This document shows positions 11,081 through 22,299 of a stretch of 64,000 nucleotides of DNA, one piece after another. The stretch is from Lunularia cruciata (Eukaryota > Streptophyta > Marchantiopsida > Lunulariales > Lunulariaceae): the NCBI GenBank assembly GCA_948567375.1, contig OX419756.1:6949001-7013000 (forward strand), written 5' to 3'. The translations under genes were made by a program, and so were the position numbers. The notes beneath the pieces were generated by a model, which saw nothing but the letters and a program-made list of their open reading frames with translations, was not told the origin of the DNA and ran no database searches. Positions within the stretch are counted from its first letter, which is position 1, and each line of letters starts with the position of its first letter.

Positions 11081-11175
11081 TATATATATATCTCGCTACA
11101 CGACATATATCATCCACTATTGACATAAAACTCATATATAAACCATATACATACTTTAAAATGTCACAATAATTT
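11081..11175 (-). repeat. Partial duplicate of the X LTR end
   Basis: AT-rich stretch with CGCTACACGACATAT, CATATATAAACCATA and a terminal ATGTCACA. It matches 11616-11709, where the X LTR ends ..GTATCACA. It may be a tandem LTR remnant or a duplication made before X decayed. Confidence 0.5.
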
Positions 11176-11709
11176 ATTTATTTATATCACTAGAATCAAT
11201 CCAACTCAGATCAGTATTTGATTTATCATTTTATAAATTACTAACAATTAGATACTGATTATAGTCAAGCCACACTCACTCTAGCTAAAAGAATTCAGGT
11301 GATACTCTTCTAACTCTGTTCACCATAGCCAAGAACTCAAAGGCTCAACATCAAAGAAATGAACTCCTTGGAGTTACATTTCAAAAGTATACTTTGGATT
11401 CGAGCTAGATTCAAAACCCTAATAATCTCGCTGACCCAATGGTGCAAAGCGACGGTGAGCCCCACCATGAAGTCAGTACCTCAAACACAAAATCTGACCT
11501 TCAGAAAGTAGTCTATGAAATATTGCTAAAATACCTCTAATTATTATCACTGCAACTCTAGTGTCCAAGCAATCTAGATGCGATATTACAAATGACGTGA
11601 CAGTTGTCGTGCATATATATATCACTACACAACATACATTGCTATCAACAGCATACACTATAGACACATAACTCACACATAAATCATACATAGACTCTAA
11701 AGTATCACA
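11176..11709 (-). repeat. 3' LTR of old element X (truncated)
   Basis: Aligns with 53341-53800 over several hundred bases (shared ATCAATCC/AACTCA, AGTCAAGCCA, TAGCCAAGAACTC, AAATCTGACC.TCAGAAAGTA, AAATACCTCTAA). On the minus strand it begins TGTGATACTTTAG, directly after a polypurine tract (plus strand 11711-11733, CCCCCACCCCCCTCCTCCC), as expected for a 3' LTR. Its outer part is missing on the left. The two LTRs are strongly diverged, so X is the oldest layer of the nest. Confidence 0.7.
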
Positions 11710-11710
11710 A

Positions 11711-11733
11711 TCGCCCCCACCCCCCTCCTCCCT
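11711..11733 (-). other. Polypurine tract of element X
   Basis: On the minus strand this is an almost pure G/A run ending just before the TGTGATAC start of the LTR; it is the expected primer site for plus-strand DNA synthesis. Confidence 0.7.
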
Positions 11734-12033
11734 AGCTGGCGGTTAGGTCCTTCTAACTCCAAATAGCCATCTACTCCAAGTATATGGTATAACTTATGAC
11801 GGGCAAAGATCAAGAGGCCGGGTGCTATCGAGCCCCATCGTAAGTCGCATGTTTGCAATCTATACCATATAAAGGATGAAGAAGTCATAGGTCAACTACA
11901 TCTAGGACATAACCACTATCCTTAAGGAACCACCATAAGGGGAGGAGTCATACATGCCATATGCCATCCTCTCAAATAGCTATCATACTAACATAATAGC
12001 AACTCCACCAGAAGAGCCACATAACATACACCT

Positions 12034-12954
12034 CTAGCTTGCATGTTCAAATGCCAAGCTTGGGTCCATAGTACCATCAATGTTTAGGAGGCGGTATGGT
12101 GCACAATTGTACACATGATCCTTCCAAACAACTCCATCACGTCCTTCCAACACAAGGACTCCAAATGGCAAAACCTTGTGCACTTTCAAGATAGTGCGGC
12201 CTATAGAAGTATCAAGTGTCATCAATGTTGTATGTTGTAGGTATACATAGTCCCTTGGATGAAATTGATGAATTGAGGGTCTATAACCTACTCCTTGAAT
12301 AGTAGCATAGCATAAAGTATCTCTATGCTGAGAAATCACCAAGTTCTCAAAGGCCATCAACACCATTCTACAAAAGGTCTCTGCCCGTTGAGAACATACG
12401 CTCATCCATACATTTGGATTATCCAAGTCAAAAATTATAGTAGCATCTCGATGAATGGCTACATGTAAATATGGATCTCGTCCATAGAGTAGAAAGTAAG
12501 GAGAGAAGGATGCTAAGGAGAATTTTTGGTTAAACCAATAGCCCATGGCCAACCAAGGTAACTAGAGATCCCAATCTCCTAAGTGGCTTCTATGCAAACC
12601 ATACTTTTGCAATCCTCTCTTCATCGTTTGAACCACTCTCTGCACTAAGCCATCTGCCTCAGGGTGATCTTGAGAGGTAGTACTATTATCAATCAAAGGT
12701 TTGTCACACAAGACCTGAAATTCCCCCAAGAACTCTATACCTTCATCAGTCAAAACCTCAATTAGTGCACCAAAATGACTAAGAACCAAATCTAGGAATG
12801 AATAAGCTATCCCTTCACTGGACTTGTCAAGAAGTGCCACCAACTCAATCCACTTGGAGAAGTGCTCCACCATCACCAAAACAGACTGATGATGTCTCAT
12901 AGTCATTGGTAAAGGTCCAATAAAGTCCAAACTCCAACAATAACCCAATCCCAT
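12034..12954 (-). pseudogene. Element X integrase (decayed)
   Basis: Ty3/gypsy integrase on the minus strand, split by stops into two frames. 12562-12954 carries the catalytic core start (WSLDFIGPLP), a DEG.EF block (second acidic region) and the later HPEADG-type block (canonical gypsy form HPQ.DG). 12034-12552 carries the C-terminal part, with SPYFLLYGRDP and a tail ending CAPYRLLNIDGTMDPSLAF. No chromodomain follows before the polypurine tract. The catalytic motif is still partly visible, but stops and losses make it non-functional. Confidence 0.75.
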
Positions 12955-14408
12955 GATAGGTAATGGGTGTAACTATAGTGTAGGAGCATTGAATGATGCT
13001 CTAACTTGGTCACAAACCACGCATCTTGCAACAAATTATTGTACATTGGTTTGCATACCATGCCACCAATAATGACTCTAGAGTAAGCTATATGTACGCT
13101 TTACTCCAAAATGTCCTAGCTCCTCATAAGCATGATGGACCAATTGTAGTCTTTGAGATGGAAGTTATACTACTCACACTCAACCATCCTCCTATACCCA
13201 AAGAAGGTGTCTCCTCTCCAAATTGAACCGCTTGGCTTGCTGAAGGACACAATCTCTTTCCTTGGTCCCAACAATGCCACCCACAACACTAGTGCAAAGA
13301 TAGTCCACCACTAAGATATCATCATGAATGTCTCGCTGAACTGTACTACTATCTCTACTCTTTAGATTTGTGACCTCAATAACTTCTCTTGTATGTGTTG
13401 AGAGAGGTACCACCAAAGCCTTAGAAAATATATAGAGAAAGGTAGATGCATGCCAGCATAGCGCCATCTCCTCATTTGTCTCACCATGCCAATGTGCTTT
13501 GATCTGATTCTACTAGTTGGGACATGGGTTCCTACTCAACCCGTTTGCATCATGATCCGCCACTCTAGGTCATGAAAAATTGTGGAATCATACTCCTACA
13601 AAATTTAAGCCTATTGTGCAAGCTTCCTTGAAAGCTTGTTGGATTCCATCAACCACTTCAGTGGCTGATGATCAATGATGAGAGTAAAGGGGCTACCAAA
13701 TAGGTAACATCAGAAATGTGCTACTGCCAAGCACTCTCCCTCATATGAACTATACTTTACTTCCACTGAATTGTTGGAGCAACTAGCATAGGCCACCACA
13801 AACTCCTTTCCCTCATCATCATGTGGGTGAGCACTGCTCCAAGCCCCAACATACTCCAATCAATGTGAACTTGAAATGGTCATCCTCTGATTGATCTCCT
13901 TAAAAAAGAGTAGATGTCAAACTCTCCTTGAGCTCTACAAAAGATCTCTCCTGCTCATCTCCCCAACACCACTCCTATGTAAGCTTGGTCAGCTTTGTCA
14001 AGGCCTTGGTAATAGCACTAAACCCTCTAATAGAAGTTTGCCAAGGAATGCTTGCACTCTGCTAAGATCCATAGCTCAAGGAATGCGTGCAATAGCCTCC
14101 ACCTTGGTCTACTAAACACCAAGTCCTCCAGTGAAGATAGTGTGACCAAAATACTCAACCTGCTCATGGAAGAACCAACACTTCACAGGATGTAATTTGA
14201 GTCCATGAGATCTCAATCTCTCAAACACCTCCAACAATTGTCTCTCGTGCTCTCCACCGTAGTGCTATAGACCCAAATGTCATCAATATAGTACCGAGCA
14301 AAATCCAATCTAGCTAGGATCTTATCCATGAGCCTTTGGAACTCAACAAGAGCGTTCTTTAACCTAAATGGTATGAACCTCCACTAATATAACACATCCT
14401 TGCCATGA
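12955..14408 (-). pseudogene. Element X RNase H and 3' part of reverse transcriptase (decayed)
   Basis: Minus-strand remnants: an RNase H block (IIDHQPLKWLMES near 13620-13690), an RT block with the YIDDI catalytic motif near 14275-14300, and the thumb-side LKLHP..C.FF..VEY.GH near 14130-14210. The RT is cut at 14408 by insertion of E1 and resumes at 21004. Many frameshifts. Order RT-RNase H-integrase fits Ty3/gypsy. Confidence 0.7.
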
Positions 14409-14413
14409 GGATC

Positions 14414-15150
14414 TGTAATACCAAGAGCTAGCCATATGATCTAGATGTGAAATTTGGTTTGGTAACATCTAGAATGATGTTATACATGATGGTCAAAATA
14501 GATCAAATAGAAGTATCACCAAAAGAATACTTCTACTAATAGAGCATAAACCAAAATAGACTTGAGAACCTTCGAACCAATAGCTAGACATATGATTTAA
14601 AGATGAGAATTGATTTGGTAACATCTAGAGGGATGTTACACATAATGGACTAAATAGATCAGAAAGAGGTATCACTAAAAGGAGACTTCTACTAATAGAA
14701 TAAGAACCGAAATATACTTGAAATCTTTGAAGGCAATTTTGGAGGCCTAAACGGATGAATTAGACCTTGAAAATGTGCAAATCCCCCCCCCCAACAAAGG
14801 GAAGGTTAGCCTTCCTACCGCTTGGTTTGTCTCATTGAGAGCTTTCCAACGGTACCTTACTCACATGATTCTAAGACTCTGACAAGAAGATTCCCTAAAA
14901 GATTCCTTCCGGTCAAAGCTTGTTTGACCAACCAGATAGGACCTAGACCAACATGTCACCCATCCAAGTAAATAATCCAAGGGTGGAGCTTGTTGACATG
15001 TCATCTATCTATGTGCCTTATCCTATGGTGGAGCTTCCTTGGAGTAGATCCTCTTTGTCTATTTAATAAAGAGAAGGTGCTCCTTTGGACACCGAATGTT
15101 GAGTGTGTAATTTGTGATTCTCTCTCTTCTCTTGTCCTCGGAGTATTACA
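14414..15150 (+). repeat. E1 5' LTR
   Basis: Starts TGTAATAC and ends GTATTACA, an 8-bp inverted terminal pair. It holds a C-tract near 14785, a TATA-like CTATTTAATAAA at 15059-15070, and a CTCTTCTCTTGTCC block near the end. Confidence 0.93.
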
Positions 15151-15151
15151 A

Positions 15152-15163
15152 TGGTATCAAATC
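15152..15163 (+). other. E1 primer binding site
   Basis: TGGTATCAAATC one base after the LTR; it resembles TGGTATCAGAGC, the site complementary to the initiator tRNA-Met 3' end, with two changes. Confidence 0.8.
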
Positions 15164-15753
15164 AAGTATCTTAGTCCAAGAGAGTGGATCACCCCTCTTG
15201 GAAGAGCATGAACTACTGAAACTGAGTAATTTGAAGTGGAGAACATAGAGTAGTTGCTAGACTAAGGAAGGACTTTAGAGAGCAGACGGGTTGGATGCAT
15301 CGGGAGGACAATTTCCCGCACCTAGCTTTCCATTCCCAAATCCATTCCACATCAAGGTTATGTACATCTAGCATGAGCAAATGATGGTATCGCTAGTTTA
15401 TCACTTTGGCACAATATTCATGGACAGGGTGATGAACTCACCAAACCTGGTGATTCTACCTTTGGTGATATATGATGTAGAATGGGATTTGACAATCTAC
15501 ATTCTACTATGATGATATGGATGTGAATGTCCCAAATCCTCTCCTTTTCAACACTCAAGTAGAAATCTATTATGTAGTGAGACCAAAAGTGATGTTTAGA
15601 GATTTTGTGGATAGAAATTTTGGCGAGGAGTATTATCAATGAGTGATAGCTTTTGAGATCCCAATGGTAGTTCCGATAGTTTTTGTGCACTCCAGAGTGA
15701 TCATATTGACTATGTATTGAAGTAGACATTAGCAATTGAGTGTTGTAGGAACC

Positions 15754-16827
15754 ATGGATCCGCAATTGCAAGAGCTGGTGCAAGGAATGCAAGGGATGTT
15801 GAATGAATTTCAAGAGATTAAGATGACCATGGAGACATTACAAAGTCAAGTGCAGACCCTCAAGAACAATCAAGCCATGCAAGAAAAAGAGCCGTCTCAA
15901 AACCCAGTATCTGCGACTAAAGTACTTGGAGAGGCACCTATGCCTACAAACCCTATCAACAATGAAGCCACATTGCTACTCCAAATGAAGAAGACCTACA
16001 ACATTGAGCCTTACAAGGGGTAGCGTATGATGGAAGAAGTGGAAAATTGGATCTCGAGAATGAATCGATATTTCCAATTGTTCTCAATAGAGATCACAAA
16101 GCATGCTACAAGTGTGTTTGCATGTGGGTACTTGATCGATAAAGCCCTCACATGGTATGATGCTTGGGAATGATCCATGTTAGCAAAGAGAAGGGAGGTC
16201 ACGTGGACATCAATGCAAGAAGGATTGTTGAAGAATTTCCAATCAGTGGATTCTGTGCGGATGGCTCAACCCCGACTATATGGATTGAGACAAAAGAACA
16301 GCAAACAAGAGTATGTGGAGGTATTTTTGGATCTACAGGTTGCAATTACCAACATAAGTCCAGCAAAGGCTCTCAACAATTTCAAACAAGGGTTAAAGAA
16401 GCGGATTTGCCAAGAAGTCATGGTGCAAAATCCCCGCACGGTATTTGAAGCCATTGCTTATGCACAAAGAAAAGCAAGACCAATGGATGGAGGTGAAGGA
16501 GTAGTTCTACCTCAACATTATCAGGCAGAAATGCCACACATGGGTGGGCCCATGCCAATGGAATTGGGCAACCTTTGATTTTGAGATCAAGGAGCACGAC
16601 CGCTTTAAAGGGAGCGTGGATGGGTAGAAGAACAAAGAGATGGAGTCCCATGAGGAGAACAACGCCATTGTTACAATTGTGGCCATATTGGGCACATATC
16701 TACCAACTGTTGCACTTGTTTCCCTAGAGGCCCTCGGACTTCATATAGGTGATCTTTGAACAACATGGAGAGGCGCATTGAAGAGGAGGAGGTGGAAAAC
16801 ACTTTGGAAAATGAAGATCGCCTGTAA
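15754..16827 (+). pseudogene. E1 gag (capsid and nucleocapsid), broken
   Basis: Structural protein of the element particle. Starts MDPQLQELVQGMQGML, which with the next 40 residues forms a coiled coil. The retrotransposon-gag domain has WISRMNRYF and KALTWYDAWE. The zinc knuckle CYNCGHIGHISTNC (CX2CX4HX4C) is at 16669-16710 and is intact. The frame ends at TAA 16825-16827, a stop present at the same place in E3 and E4. Premature stops: TAG at 16021-16023 (shared with E3), TGA near 16171 and TGA near 16576, among others. Pol follows in the -1 frame. Confidence 0.88.
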
Positions 16828-16919
16828 ATGTACCTCACGGCCTTACTAGCTCAATAAGGAAGAAGAGAAGCAAGGGAAGGAAGAAGAATAATGTGCAAAG
16901 ATCCCGAAAGACAACCTCA

Positions 16920-19900
16920 TAATTGATTGTCATGAATGGAGTACTAGAAGGCAATCAAGTGAAAGTATTAATTGATCCAAGAGCAACAAAGAATTTCTTA
17001 TCTCGCTTTGTTGCAATAAGATTAGGAATGGATCTAGAGAGAGATGGGAGTGAAGAAGTAGAGTTGCCTAACGGGTAAACAAAGAGGATTGGATCATTAC
17101 CTAAACAGGTAACATTCTCTATAGGAGAATATCAAGAAGCAATTGAGTGGCAAGTGATACAATTAGCTCATTATGATGTAATCTTAGGCATGCCATGGAT
17201 AGAGCATTACAACCCTATGGTAGATTGGAGGGAGAAAGTAGTGAGAACACACCAATGGTCAATCATTTGGGTTAAAGAAAAATTACCTAGACAAGATCTG
17301 CCTCTATACGTCATAGGGATTGCAATTGTCTGTAAGACCAATAGATGTTTCATGGGTCTAATAAGAGAAGTCTTGAGTGCACAACTCAATGGACAAATTC
17401 CAAAGAAATTGAAGGTTGTGGTGGATGAATTTCAAGATGTCTTTCTCGATGATCTACCCTCAAGATTACAAACAAAAAGGAGAGTAGATCATAAAATTGA
17501 GACACTCCCGGGAAAGACACCTCCTTGTAAGGCCCCGTATCGCCTATCACCTCATGAGTTAGAGGAGTGTAAGACTCAAATTGAGGAGATGTTGCAGAAG
17601 GGGTTCATCCAACCTAATGTATCACCATATGGAGCTCTTGTCTTGTTTGTGAAGAAAAAGGATGGTATAATGCGCATGTGCATTGACTATTGAGGTCTCA
17701 ATCAGAAACAGTGAAGAACAAATACCCCTTACCTTGCATAGATGACCTGTTTGATCAACTCCATAGAGAGAGATACTTCACCAAATTGGACTTACGGAGT
17801 GGTACAATCAAATCCAAATTGCAAAGGAGGATGTGTACAAAACTGCCTTTTGAAATAGGTATGGCCACTTTGAGTATCTTGTGATGCCTTTTGGCCTCAC
17901 CAATGCACCTGCGACCCTCATGAGTCTAATAATGACATATTTTGTCCAAACTTGGATAAGTCTGTTATTGTCTTCTTGGATGATAGCTTAGTATATGGTA
18001 GTATGATGACAGAACACAAACAACATCTACAAGAGGTCCTCCAGAGTCTAAGACAAAATCAATTGTACGCCAAAATCTCAAAGTGTGAGTTTGGCAAGTC
18101 TAAAGTAGACTACTTGGGGCATAGAGTAAGTGTAGAGGGTATTCAAGTATTGACGAATAAAATAGAGGTCATTCAAAAATAGAGTGCCCCAGAAGATCAG
18201 ATTCAACTCAAGAGCTTCTTGAGGTTGATGGGATTCTATTGTAGATTTGTCAAGGACTTCTCCAAGGTTGCACAACCTTTAACGGCACTACTTGGCAAGA
18301 GGAAGAAGTAGACATGGGGAACTGCACAATAATTGGTCTTTCAAGAATTGAAAGTTGCCTTGCTACATGCACCAATCTTGAATTGGTATGACCCAAAATG
18401 TCCAATCAAGTTGGCTACAAATGCATCAAGCGTAGCAATAGGAGCAGTCCTACAACAAGAGTGGCATGATGGATGGCATCAAATTGCATATTTCTTTTGA
18501 AAGTTATTACCGGCGGAGCGCAACTACCACACCACAGAACGAGAAGAGTTGGCCATCGTTGTGGCAACCAAGCATTGGAAGCACTATTTGGGCAAGAAGG
18601 CATTTGTAGTAGAGATAGACCACAAACCTCTAGTCTACCTCAAGACACAGACAGATCTATCTTGTCGCCAGATTCAGTGGGCAGAGTGGCAACAACACTT
18701 CAACATGACAATCACCTACGTGGAAGGTAAGAAGCAACTTGCAGATGCATTCACCCGCATGCCAATGGCAAATAACTTGGTGGCAGAGGTTAAGATTAGC
18801 CCTCAATTTTGGCCAAAGATTCTAGCTGCTACAAAAACTGATCCATAGATTGTAGAAGTGCAATCATCCAAAGGTGTCACTAGCACCCAAGGACTCACCT
18901 TTTGTGATGGTAGATCATGGATCCCAAATGTCCCAAACTTACGTACCACCATTCTAGTGGAATGTCATGATTCTGCCATTGTAGGTCATGTTGGAGTGGA
19001 CAAGACCTTGGATGCAATCCAACGCCATTATTATTGGCCTAAGATGAGTAATGACGTGATGGACTACGTGCACAGCTGCCTACTTTGTCAACAAAACAAA
19101 GCTTCTATTCAAGCTCCTGCTGGGCTCCTTCAACCTCTCCCCACGCCTATCTAACGTTGGGAACAAGTGAGTATGGATCTCATCTGTGAAATACCCAAGA
19201 CTACCTCAGGGTTTGACTCCATCGTGGTCTTTGTGGACTAGCTCAGCAAAATGATTCATGTACGTCCTACCACTAAGGATGTGACCGCTCTACAACTAGC
19301 TCAATTATACTTAGATGCAGTCTTCTCTCACCATGGCTTGTCTAGAGTACTCATCACTAATAGAGGCACTCAATTCACCACTTTGTTTTGGCAAACACTC
19401 TTTAGTTTCTTCAAAACCAAGTTGGCCATGTCCACATCTTACCATCCACAAACAGATGGCTAAATAGAGCGGCTAATCGCACAATTGAAGACATGTTACA
19501 CGGCTTCACATTAAAAGAGCAAGAGAGGTGGGACACCCTACTACCGTTGGTGGAATTTGCTTATAACAATTTAGTGAATGCATCCACCCAAGTCACTCTT
19601 TTCTTCCTCATGTATGGTGAGCATCCACTCACACCTTCTAGCTTGATGAAGATCCGTCCAGTGGCTACCAAGGTTGATGTAGTCAACACGTTTGTTTCTA
19701 GAATCCAACAAGGTGTGGAGAGCGCCAAGCACAGATTACTGATTGCACAAAATCAACAAAAATAGTATGCTGATGCACACCGTAGGCACATGGAGCTCAA
19801 TGTTGGGGGTCAAGTGTGGCTATCAACAACCAACCTCACATTAGTTGGACCTTGTAAGCTAAGACCTCGTTTTATTGGACCTTTCTTGATTCTTCGTTGC

Positions 19901-20035
19901 GTCGGCGCTATGGCCTAGCACCTTGAGCTACCACCACACATGAAGATTTGTCCCATGTTCCATGTTTCCCTACTACCCAAATATGCTCCCCGCTCAGGCC
20001 AAGGTCATTCCACCCAAGACATTTGACCTTGTCCG
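16920..20035 (+). pseudogene. E1 pol: protease, RT, RNase H, integrase (broken)
   Basis: Domains in order. Protease from about 16930, where the active site reads LIDPRAT (the normal Gly after Asp-X is Arg), then YDVILGMPW. RT 17400-18260, with FVKKKDG..RMCIDY and a FLDD motif followed by SLVY near 17975. RNase H 18290-18770, with EELAIVVATKHWKHYL, DHKPLVYL and DAFTRMP. Integrase zinc finger (HDSAIVGHVGVDKT..CLLCQQNK) near 18966-19100, and core (VSMDLICE, HGLSRVLITNRGTQFT, YHPQTDG) to about 19560; the second catalytic Asp of ITDRG is changed to Asn. About ten stops, nearly all explicable as CAA/CAG/CGA/TGG to stop, plus frameshifts near 17690, 17800-17930 and 19470. Not functional. Confidence 0.88.
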
Positions 20036-20261
20036 ACACTCGTTGATGGCATAGAGGAATATGAAGTGGAGTGTATTCTCCAAAAATGCATGTGTGGTAC
20101 TTGCCATCCATGGGTGGACTATCTAGTATAGTGGAAAGATTACCCCTTCTATGACGCAACCTAATAGCCCGCTGCCAATTTGACACATGCACCGGTGTTG
20201 GTGCAAGCATTTGAGCAACAGTTGCACAACGAGGACGTTGTGTCTTAAAAGGAAGGAGGTC
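20036..20261 (+). pseudogene. E1 chromodomain and polypurine tract
   Basis: Just before the 3' LTR the frame reads DGIEEYEVECILQK..HPWVDYLV(stop)WKDYP, a chromodomain pattern (aromatic cage region plus WK.YP). Integrase chromodomains steer chromovirus insertion toward marked chromatin. Interrupted by stops. The tract AAAAGGAAGGAGG (about 20247-20260) precedes the LTR. Confidence 0.8.
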
Positions 20262-20998
20262 TGTAATACCAAGAGCTAGCCATATGATCTAGATGTGAAA
20301 TTTGGTTTGGTAATATCTAGAATGATGTTATACATGATGGTCAAAATAGATCAAATAGAAATATCACCAAAAGAGTACTTCTACTAATAGAGTAGAACCA
20401 AAATAGACTTGAGAACCTTAGAACCAATAGCTAGACATATGATTTAAAGGTGAGAATTGGTTTGGTAACATCTAGAAGGATGTTACATATGATGGACTAA
20501 ATAGATCAGAAGAGGTATCACCAATAGGGGACTTCTACTAATAGAGTAGGAGCCAAAATATGCCCAAAATCTTTGAAGGTAATTTTGGAGGCCTAAACGG
20601 ATGAATTAGGCCTCAAAAATGTGCAATAACCCCCCCCCCCTCAATGGATGAAAGGTTGTTCTTCCCTTACCCCTGGTTTGTCTCATCAAGAGCTTTCCAA
20701 CGGTACCTTACATGATTCTAAGACTCCTACGAGAAGATTCCCTAAAAGATTCCCTCTGGTCAAAGCTTGTTTGACCAACCAAATAGGACCTACACCAACA
20801 TGTCACCCATCCAAGTAAGTAATCCAAGGGTGGATCTTGCTGACATGTCACCTATCTATGTGCCTAATCCTATGGTACAGCTTCCTTGGAGGAGATCCTC
20901 TTTGTCTATATAATAAAGAGAAGGTGCTTCTTTGGGGCACCAAATGTTGAGTGTGTAATTTGTGTTTCTCTCTCTTCTCTTGTCCTCAGAGTATTATA
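20262..20998 (+). repeat. E1 3' LTR
   Basis: Matches the 5' LTR with scattered changes. TATA-like TATATAATAAAG begins at 20907. Ends GTATTATA, a C-to-T change at the last dinucleotide, followed by GGATC. Confidence 0.93.
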
Positions 20999-21546
20999 GG
21001 ATCAATAGCCCAAAATTTTATCTTTGACTTATCTTCCTCCTTGATTGGCAATTGATGAGATCTTGCTCAAAGATCCAAAGTATTGAAGACTTTTGCATGC
21101 CCAATTGCATCAAAGATCTCCCCTGGTGTAGGCATGGCATACCAGTCAACCCTAGTTTGTCAGTTAATAGGATGGTAATCTCCACACATCCGCCTATCTG
21201 TGTAGTTGCCATGCATATCCTTCTTGACTGGCATCATTGTAGCTAATGCATACTCTCCATGTGAAATCTCCACCAAATTAGCCTCAAAAAGGTCTCTACT
21301 TTGACTCTAAATCAATGTCCTCTCCATATCACTATTTTGATAAGGATGTCAAAAAACTGATGTATTGCTAGTCAGCTCATTCCAAATACCATGTCCCTTT
21401 AGAGCACCCAAATCCTTCATATTGAAGGCAAAAAACTCATGTAGCTCCTCAAGAACCTCCAAACTCTCCGTCTTTCCTCTCTTGTAAGCTTGGATCCACG
21501 ATTTGGCTCCCAAGTATCCTCTATAAATGTCATAGGAGTGGAAGAC
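20999..21546 (-). pseudogene. Element X reverse transcriptase, 5' part (decayed)
   Basis: On the minus strand reads ATMMPVKKDMHGNYTDRR, then MCGDYHPIN, YAMPTPGEIFDAIGHAKVF.TLDL and IKEEDKSK..FWAIDP, ending at the E1 target site. These are the fingers/palm blocks of a Ty3/gypsy RT clearly different from the E and H families. Contains stops. Continues into 12955-14408 once E1 is removed; upstream it is cut by E2. Confidence 0.75.
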
Positions 21547-22282
21547 TGTAATACTCCAAGGACAAGAGAAGAGAGAAAACATAGATTTCACACTCAATCA
21601 TCCAATGCCCCAAAGGAGCACCTTCTTTATAGTATAAAGACAAAGAGGATCTACTCCAGGAAGCTTCACCATAGGATTAAGCACACAGATAGATGACATG
21701 TCAGCAAGCTCCACCCTTAATTTACTTACTTACATATCGGTCTTGGTCCTATCTGGTTGGTCAAACAACCTTTGACCACAAGGAATCTTTTAGGGAATCT
21801 TCTTATAGGAATTTTAGAATCATGTGGGTGAAGCAGTATTGGAAATCTCTTGATAAGACATAGCAAGGGAGATGGAAGGCTAGCCTTTCTTCCATTGGGG
21901 AAAAATTTGCACATTTTCAAGGCCTAAATTATCCGTTTAGACCTCCAAAATTACCTCCAAAATTGCCTTTAAAGATTTTGGGCATATTTTGGTTCTTACT
22001 CTAATAGAAGTCCCCTTTTGGTGCTACCTTTTTCTGATCTATTTAGTCCATCATGTGTAACATCCTTCCAAATGTTATCAAACCAATTTTCACATTTAAA
22101 TCATATGTCTAGCTATTGGTTCTAAGGTTTTCAAGTCTATTTCAATTTCTACCCTATTAATAGAAGTACTCTTTTGGTGATACTTCTATTTGATCTATTT
22201 TGACTATCATGTATAACATCATTCCATATGTTACCAAACCAAATTTCACATCTAGATCATATGGCTAGCTCTTGGTATTACA
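21547..22282 (-). repeat. E2 3' LTR
   Basis: Plus strand TGTAATACTCC...GGTATTACA, i.e. the reverse complement of the E1 LTR. Next to it (22283-22300, minus strand AAAAGGAGAGAGG) is the polypurine tract. Confidence 0.92.
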
Positions 22283-22299
22283 AACCTCTCTCCTTTTAA

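Larger units (their letters stand above)
14414..20998 (+). mobile_element. E1: full-length Ty3/gypsy chromovirus, inserted in X
   Basis: 6585 bp with two 737-bp LTRs, 5-bp target-site duplication GGATC (14409-14413 and 20999-21003), primer site, gag, protease, RT, RNase H, integrase, chromodomain and polypurine tract in order. It splits the X RT: X reads ..FWAIDP before the insertion and resumes at 14408. All reading frames carry stops, so it is defective. Its 3' LTR ends ATTATA instead of ATTACA. Confidence 0.95.

Noticed and set aside
16011-16695. Minus-strand open frames opposite E1 gag
   Set aside because: Shadows of gag; no motif of their own.
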